Shown here: in pieces, positions 33,191 to 37,794 of the stretch
Position numbering within the stretch: position 1 is the first letter of the stretch
How the letters are laid out: each line of letters begins with the position of its first letter
Origin: Rhodospirillales bacterium
Lineage (GTDB): Bacteria > Pseudomonadota > Alphaproteobacteria > Acetobacterales > Acetobacteraceae
Reading direction: 5' to 3'
NCBI GenBank assembly: GCA_017304945.1
Contig: JAFKLG010000106.1
Location: forward strand, 1-37,794
Length of the DNA stretch: 37,794 nucleotides
Program-made: the position numbers and the translations under genes
The notes under the pieces: generated by a model
Databases searched by the model: none
What the model was told of the DNA's origin: nothing
Seen by the model: only the letters and a program-made list of their open reading frames with translations

Positions 33191-34063
33191 ATGAACGCAC
33201 CGCGTCCGCCCTCTCGCACGCTCCAGATCCGCAAGATCGCCGGCTCGCTCGGAGCCGAGATCAGCGGGGTCGACCTGTCCCGCGACGTGTCCGACGACGT
33301 GCTCGCGGAAATCCGCGCCGCCCTGCTCGACAATCTGGTGATCTGCTTTCGTGACCAGGTGATCACCCCCGACCAGCAGCTCGCCTTCGCGCGGCGCTGG
33401 GGCGAGATCCATCTGCATCCCTTCATGGAGGGCATGCCGGACCACCCCGAGATCCTCGCGATCGTGAAACGCCCCACCGACAAGAAGAACTTCGGCGGCT
33501 CCTGGCACACCGACCAGATGTTCTCGCCCGCGCCGGCGATGGGCACGATCCTCTACGCCAAGGAGGTGCCGTCCGCCGGGGGCGACACGCTGTTCACCAA
33601 CCAGTACCTCGCCTACGAGACGCTGTCGGACGAGATGAAGAAGATCGCCGGCCAGCTCCGCACCGTGTGCGTCGGCGACAACTTCCGCGCCGCGAACGGG
33701 CTGTCGCGCAAGGAGCGCTATGCGCGGCAGATGAGCGAGATGAAGGTGAAGGATCCCGGCAACGTGCAGACCACCAGCATCCATCCGCTGGTGCGCACGC
33801 ATCCGGAGACGGGGCGCAAGGTCCTGTATGTCGGCGGCCACGTGCAGCATTTCGACGGCATGACCGAGGAGGAGAGCGATCCGTTGCTCAACTTCTTCAA
33901 GGCGCACTCGATCAAGCCGGAGTTCACCTGCCGCATCCGGTGGGAGACCAACTCGCTGGTCTTCTGGGACAACCGCTGCACGCAGCACTTCGCGATCAAC
34001 GACTACCCGGCCGAGACGCGCATCATGCATCGCATCACGGTGTGCGGCGACGTGCCCTTCTGA
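33191..34063 (+). CDS. TauD/TfdA family Fe(II)/2-oxoglutarate dioxygenase
   Basis: A 290-residue oxygenase expected to hydroxylate a small organic acid with O2 and 2-oxoglutarate. Iron ligands are H106 and D108 (WHTDQ) and H266 (QHFAIND); R277 (TRIMHR) is placed to bind 2-oxoglutarate. TauD, TfdA and alpha-ketoglutarate-dependent sulfate-ester enzymes share this layout. KPEFTCRIRWETNSLVFWDNRCTQH is the family's C-terminal strand pair. The ATG at 33191 follows GAGGAGG nine bases upstream. It lies 119 bases after phaB, and with no sulfonate transporter or regulator near, the substrate is unassigned. Confidence 0.9.
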   Translation: MNAPRPPSRTLQIRKIAGSLGAEISGVDLSRDVSDDVLAEIRAALLDNLVICFRDQVITPDQQLAFARRWGEIHLHPFMEGMPDHPEILAIVKRPTDKKNFGGSWHTDQMFSPAPAMGTILYAKEVPSAGGDTLFTNQYLAYETLSDEMKKIAGQLRTVCVGDNFRAANGLSRKERYARQMSEMKVKDPGNVQTTSIHPLVRTHPETGRKVLYVGGHVQHFDGMTEEESDPLLNFFKAHSIKPEFTCRIRWETNSLVFWDNRCTQHFAINDYPAETRIMHRITVCGDVPF

Positions 34064-34065
34064 GC

Positions 34066-34152
34066 GGGAGGGTGCGTCTGGCAGGAGGGTACGTGCCGGG
34101 CGGGAGGTGCGTTTGGCGGGAGGTTCCTGCTGGGCGGGAGGTGTGTCTGGCG
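34066..34152. repeat. Degenerate G-rich tandem repeat, 17-19 bp
   Basis: About five degraded copies of a GGGAGGTGCGTYTGGC-like unit start right after the dioxygenase stop, at roughly 34067, 34083, 34101, 34117 and 34135. Looser copies continue to about 34215. Confidence 0.65.
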
Positions 34153-34241
34153 AGATGGATCGGCAGCCGGGCGAAGGGTGCGTCCGTGTTGGTGTCCGGA
34201 GGAGGTGCGTCCGATGGGATGGGATCGTGCGGTGCGCACTG

Positions 34242-34844
34242 GCTTTGATTCACACAGAGGAAGAAGAAGAGACACAGAGAGAGCCGGACCTTGGAGAGGC
34301 GGGTGCGTTTGGGCATGGGCCCGTTGAGGTTCGGTCCGATCTGCGAGCGCCGGCCGGAAGAAGAGCAGCCCGTCGGGAGAACAGCAGCCGGTCGAGAGGG
34401 CGCTGCCAGCTGCCAGTTGATCGGATAGCAACGGGCATATGAGGCTGCTGGAACTGATGCGGCTGACGCAAGCTGGGACTGATGCGGACTACGGACTCCC
34501 GAACCGGACATGACGCGGCCGAGGGAATTCGTGGAGGCTGCCGTAAGTTGGCACGCGGCCGCAGGCCTCTCGGCTCGATGAAAATTTCATTGCTTCGCGC
34601 CACTCGGCCGAACCGGCTGGAGTCTCCGCCAGCCAGCGACATCTGGCGCAGGGAGCCTCGCCACCGAAAGCGAATAGCTGGAGCCGATCATCCTTACCGG
34701 CACTTCCGTCAGAAGCCCGGCGGCGCAGCGGGCGGCCTGGGTGCCGGTGGGGATCCGCGGGTCGAGCCCGCGGATGACGGGGGTGGAGCGCGCCCTTCTC
34801 TGTGGCTCGTCTCTACTCGCCTCAACTCTGTGTTGAATCAAAGC
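34242..34844. repeat. Inverted copies of a TTTGATTC-ACACAGAG element
   Basis: GCTTTGATTCACACAGAG at 34242-34259 is matched in inverse orientation by 34826-34844, the only difference in this core being one extra base. Looser similarity (GAGAC and ACAGAGA words) continues inward on both sides. The pair brackets about 570 bases that contain one dispersed hairpin and no credible gene. Confidence 0.6.
34753..34775. repeat. Dispersed hairpin element
   Basis: ATCCGCGGG (34753-34761), loop TCGAG, CCCGCGGAT (34767-34775), followed by GACGG. A perfect 9-bp stem of the same family as at 226, 2496, 17686, 22713 and 22771. The surrounding gap 34064-34959 is the largest gene-free stretch in the window. 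Apart from the three repeat types listed I see no gene or RNA in it. Confidence 0.88.
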
Positions 34845-34959
34845 TGCCGCAGCCAGCACAGACAGAGCGCGATGGAGGCACCCGCGTCTCCTTCAACCTC
34901 GACCAACCGCAGGCGAGGCACCTCGCCTCCCGCACGCCTCCCAGTCCGAAGCCCCCCTC

Positions 34960-35220
34960 CTAGCCCCCCTCGATCTTCGGAATGAAGAACACCTCAGCCC
35001 CCGGAGGCACCGACTGGAAGTAGCCGGTCTCGTGCAACTCCCCATTGATGGCGACCGTCGTCTCCTCCTCGAGATGGGTCGCCAGCCCCGGGAACATCTC
35101 ATCCATCGCCCGGAGCACGCCGCGCAGGTTCTTCGCCGTGACCTCGAACTCCCGCACACCCTGGGTGTAGCGGTCGCTGAAGCCGGCGGTGAAGACGACC
35201 CGCGCGGGCGCGTCCGACAC
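34960..35220 (-). CDS. MoaD/ThiS family ubiquitin-like protein
   Basis: An 86-residue beta-grasp protein ending in the diagnostic IEGG, the glycine pair that is adenylated and thiocarboxylated in MoaD and ThiS. Also fitting: FEVTAKNLRGVLRAMDEMFPGL (helix 1), VAINGE, and VPPGAEVFFIPKIEGG at the C-terminus. Such proteins donate sulfur in molybdopterin or thiamine synthesis, or act as small modifiers. A GTG at 35220 is the start, with GGAAGG eight bases upstream inside the end of the Mo-hydroxylase gene; only four bases separate the genes. That pairing suggests a sulfur donor dedicated to the Mo enzyme, for example to its cofactor, though this is inference. No MoaE is adjacent. Confidence 0.86.
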   Translation of the reverse strand: MSDAPARVVFTAGFSDRYTQGVREFEVTAKNLRGVLRAMDEMFPGLATHLEEETTVAINGELHETGYFQSVPPGAEVFFIPKIEGG

Positions 35221-35224
35221 GCGA

Positions 35225-37501
35225 TCAGCCTTCCGACAAGGCGGCCAGCACGCGCGGCGGGGACATCGGCAGTTCGGTCATCCGCTTGCCGGTGGCCTGC
35301 TCGATCGCGCAGGCGATCGCGGCCATCGGCGGGCAGATATTCGCCTCGCCCACGCCCTTCACGCCGTAGGGATGCGCCGGGTTCGGCACCTCCACCAGGA
35401 TGGTGTCGATCATCGGCACGTCGGAGGCGACGGGGCAGCGGTAGTCGAGGAAGCCCGCGTTATCCAGCAGGCCCTTGCTGTTGTAGATGTACTCCTCGTT
35501 CAGCGCCCAGCCGATGCCCTGCACGACGCCGCCCTGCATCTGGCCCTCGACGTAGGAGGGGTGGATCGCCTTGCCCACGTCCTGCGCGACCACGTAACGC
35601 AGGATCGTCACATGGCCGGTTTCCGGATCGACCTCGAGATCGCAGAACTGCGCGGAGAAGCCCGGTGCCTGGGCGCCCGCGTTGACGCCGGCGGAGGTGG
35701 TGATCGGCCCGCCCGTCGCCGCCGCCTTCGCCGCCAGTTCCTTCACCGAGAGCGGCTTGAAGTCGCCCACGTTGGAGCCGGCGGGCTTGGCATGCCCGTC
35801 TTCCCACACCACGCCCTCGGGATCGACGTCCCAGATCATCGCGGCGCGCTTGCACAGTTCCTTGATCGCGCTGCGGGTCGCGGTCACCACCGCGGCGCCG
35901 GTCGCGAAGGTGACGCGGGAGCCGCCGGTCACGTGCGTGTAGCCGACCGATCCCGTGTCGGCGACGATGGCGCGGACCTGGTCATAGTCGACGCCCAGCG
36001 TCTCGGCCGCCATCAGCGCCATCGAAGCGCGCGAGCCGCCGATATCGGGGCTGCCGGTCGCCACCAGCACGGTGCCGTCGGCATTGAGCTGGAACGTGGC
36101 CGAGGACTCGCCGCCGCCGTTGAACCAGTAGCCGCAGGCGACGCCGCGGCCCTGGTTGGGGCCGAGCTTCGCGGTGTAGCCGGGATGGTTGCGCAGGGCC
36201 TCCAGCGTCTCGCGGAAACCGGCATGGGCGTGCTTCGGGCCGGCGATGGTGGGGGTGCCGATGCCGGCGACGTTCTTGATGCGCAGGTCGAGCGGATCCA
36301 TGCCGATCGCCTTGGCGCACATGTCGATCACGCTCTCGACCGCGAAGTGCCCGATCGGCGAGCCGGGGGCGCGGTAGGCCGCGGCCTTGGGCCGGTTCGA
36401 CACCACGTCGTAGCCGACCGCACGCGCGTTCGGGATGTCGTAGGGCGAGAAGGCGCAGAGGCAGGCGTTCATCACCGGGGAGCCCGGGAAGGCGCCGGCC
36501 TGGAACTTGAGGATGACGTCGCCGGCGACGATCTTGCCGTCCTTGGTGACGCCGACCTTGGCCCACATGGAGGAGCCGGAGGTCGGACCGGAGGCCTTGA
36601 ACACTTCCTCGCGCGTCATCTGCAGCCGCACCGGCAGGCCGGCCTTGCGCGACAGCAGCGCGGCCACCGGCTCCAGGTAGGTGACGGTCTTGCCGCCGAA
36701 GCCGCCGCCGATCTCGGCCGGGGTGACGCGCAGGTCGCCGATCTTCGCGCCCAGGATCTGCGCGGTGAGCGCGCGCATCTGGAAGTGGCCCTGGCTCGAG
36801 GACCAGATCTCGCCCTGCCCGTCCGCCTCCATCTTCGCGACGCAGGCGTGCGGCTCGATATAGGCCTGGTGGACGGCGGCGGTCTTGAACTCCTTCTCGA
36901 TCACGACGTCGGCCTGGGCGAAGCCCGCGTCGATGTCGCCCATCTTGAACTCGAGCCGCTTGGCGATGTTGGACGGCTTGGCGCCGTCCATGCCGCGCGG
37001 GACCATGTCCTCGAACAGCAGCGGCGCGTCGGGGGCCATCGCCTCGTCCACGTCGATGACGTGCGGCAGCACCTCGTACTCGACCTCGATCAGCGCGGCC
37101 GCCTCTTCGGCGATGCTGGCGCTGACCGCGGCCACCGCGGCGATCGCGTGGCCCTCATACAGCGCCTTCTCGCGGGCGAGAATGTTGCGGGTCACGTGCC
37201 AGAAGTTCACCGCCACCCGTTCGGGGCCGATATACTCGAACTTCTGCTCCGGCAGATCCTGCGCGGTGACCACCGCCTTCACGCCCTTGAGCGCCTCGGC
37301 CTTGGAGGTGTCGATCTTCAGGATGCGGGCATGCGCGTGCGGGGAGCGGAGAACCTTGCCGTAGATCATGCCCGGCAGCTTGAGGTCGGCTCCGTACAGC
37401 GCACGGCCGGTCACTTTGGGAACGCCGTCCGGCCGGATCGGCCGCGTGCCGATCCATTTGAACCGCTTCACCGAGTCGCTGACGATGACGGAGTCGTTCA
37501 T
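35225..37501 (-). CDS. Xanthine dehydrogenase family protein, molybdopterin-binding subunit
   Basis: A 758-residue large subunit of a molybdenum hydroxylase. Cofactor-binding text: GGGFGGK at 265-271, YRAPG at 376-380 and KGVGE at 715-719, where E719 is the catalytic glutamate. The N-terminal domain (DGVPKVTGRALYGADLKLPGMIYGKVLRSPHAHARI) is standard. Family members hydroxylate purines, aldehydes, nicotinate, CO or aromatic-CoA esters; the active-site residues visible do not name one. The AGGAGG at proper spacing supports the ATG at 37501. The iron-sulfur and FAD subunits, usually adjacent, are absent on both sides; downstream is the MoaD-like gene and upstream a divergent gene. They may be encoded elsewhere. 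Confidence 0.92.
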   Translation of the reverse strand: MNDSVIVSDSVKRFKWIGTRPIRPDGVPKVTGRALYGADLKLPGMIYGKVLRSPHAHARILKIDTSKAEALKGVKAVVTAQDLPEQKFEYIGPERVAVNFWHVTRNILAREKALYEGHAIAAVAAVSASIAEEAAALIEVEYEVLPHVIDVDEAMAPDAPLLFEDMVPRGMDGAKPSNIAKRLEFKMGDIDAGFAQADVVIEKEFKTAAVHQAYIEPHACVAKMEADGQGEIWSSSQGHFQMRALTAQILGAKIGDLRVTPAEIGGGFGGKTVTYLEPVAALLSRKAGLPVRLQMTREEVFKASGPTSGSSMWAKVGVTKDGKIVAGDVILKFQAGAFPGSPVMNACLCAFSPYDIPNARAVGYDVVSNRPKAAAYRAPGSPIGHFAVESVIDMCAKAIGMDPLDLRIKNVAGIGTPTIAGPKHAHAGFRETLEALRNHPGYTAKLGPNQGRGVACGYWFNGGGESSATFQLNADGTVLVATGSPDIGGSRASMALMAAETLGVDYDQVRAIVADTGSVGYTHVTGGSRVTFATGAAVVTATRSAIKELCKRAAMIWDVDPEGVVWEDGHAKPAGSNVGDFKPLSVKELAAKAAATGGPITTSAGVNAGAQAPGFSAQFCDLEVDPETGHVTILRYVVAQDVGKAIHPSYVEGQMQGGVVQGIGWALNEEYIYNSKGLLDNAGFLDYRCPVASDVPMIDTILVEVPNPAHPYGVKGVGEANICPPMAAIACAIEQATGKRMTELPMSPPRVLAALSEG

Positions 37502-37666
37502 CGGATCCTCCTGGCCCTTTGACGGAGAAGGGTCGCAAAGGCGGACCGTGAGCGCAAGCCGGTCGGGCGCTTCGTGACCGGGCCGGCGCGAGCGGATTGC
37601 GCTGGATCAAGGCGGCGCGGCGCGATCGGGAGTTCGATCGAAGCGGTTTTCATGGAGGAGGAACAC

Positions 37667-37794
37667 ATGGACCGCATCGGTCGACGGATGCTGCTCGCCG
37701 GGTGCTTCGGCGCGATCGTCGCAACGGCACAGGCCCAGCCCTCCGGGCCTGGGATGATGGGCAATCCGGGGGCGGGGTCCGTGATGATGGGCAA
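37667..37794 (+). CDS. Secreted Met/Gly-rich protein, partial
   Basis: The first 42 residues of a protein cut by the window's right edge. It starts MDRIGRRMLLAGCFGAIV, a signal peptide with twin arginines (RRMLLAG), so Tat or Sec export is possible, cut after AQA. The mature start is Gly/Pro/Met-rich with repeated MMG (PGMMGN, SVMMG), suggestive of a metal-binding or low-complexity exported protein. GGAGGAGG lies six bases before the ATG at 37667; an in-frame ATG at 37652 is too close to that site to use it. It is divergent from the Mo-hydroxylase gene across 165 bases. Function unknown. Confidence 0.7.
   Translation, partial: MDRIGRRMLLAGCFGAIVATAQAQPSGPGMMGNPGAGSVMMG

Noticed and set aside
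35189..37522. 777-residue frame on the + strand opposite the Mo hydroxylase
   Set aside because: It is the antisense of a well-supported gene; the peptide is Arg/His/Gly-rich with no motif. Long antisense frames are expected at this GC content.

Overview
The window is high-GC bacterial chromosome with Alphaproteobacteria-type content: a polyhydroxybutyrate gene pair (phaA-phaB), two hopanoid accessory genes (hpnN, hpnK), the cvpA-purF block, an NdvA-type glucan exporter, and many small hairpin repeats of a kind I recall as common between alphaproteobacterial genes. A Fur-type operator and the hopanoid genes make Rhodospirillales/Acetobacterales my best guess. I cannot name a genus. I saw no rRNA, tRNA, transposase, phage gene or CRISPR array, so this looks like vertically inherited chromosome loaded with short repeats.

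Layout. 1-395: repeat-rich DNA. 396-2353 (-): an enolase-superfamily enzyme and a creatininase-family hydrolase sharing an ATGA overlap. 2354-2669: repeats. 2670-4247 (-): a standalone ATP-dependent DNA ligase. 4454-8191 (+): a three-gene signalling cluster (PAS histidine kinase, single-domain response regulator, REC-PAS-kinase-REC hybrid) with no DNA-binding output. 8231-9766 (-): a repeat-containing 66-residue protein and a MetE-like methyltransferase. 10046-15003: hpnN, a small lipoprotein, an agmatinase-family ureohydrolase and hpnK. 15004-15291: a GTGCGTGC-rich duplicated element and a Fur-like box ahead of an unrecognised CxxC protein. 16072-17479: a nitroreductase and an orphan MlaF-type ATPase.

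17480-22550 (+) runs through a 24-bp tandem array, a secreted protein whose N-terminus is repeat-derived, radA (TTG start), cvpA, purF and an SDR enzyme. 22551-22882 is repeats. 22883-26340 (-) holds an MFS anion/sugar-acid transporter and glutamine-dependent NAD synthetase. 26452-30928 (+) carries a DUF2934 protein, an ndvA-like exporter, a DUF1328 membrane peptide, a CBS-domain protein and a sulfotransferase-like protein. 31062-34063 (+) carries phaA, phaB and a TauD/TfdA dioxygenase. 34064-34959 is a gene-free repeat island. 34960-37501 (-) is a two-gene unit: a molybdenum hydroxylase large subunit and a MoaD/ThiS-like protein ending in Gly-Gly. A secreted protein starts at 37667 and is cut by the window edge.

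Themes. Several genes bear on the cell envelope (hpnN, hpnK, mlaF, ndvA, a lipoprotein, perhaps the sulfotransferase). Others are housekeeping (purF, radA, nadE) or storage/catabolism (phaAB, enolase/creatininase pair, Mo hydroxylase, dioxygenase). The most unusual signals are the hairpin family whose two arms change together between copies, the open frame through a tandem array into a secreted-protein gene, the Fur-like box before an unknown gene, and the Mo hydroxylase/ubiquitin-like pair without electron-transfer subunits.
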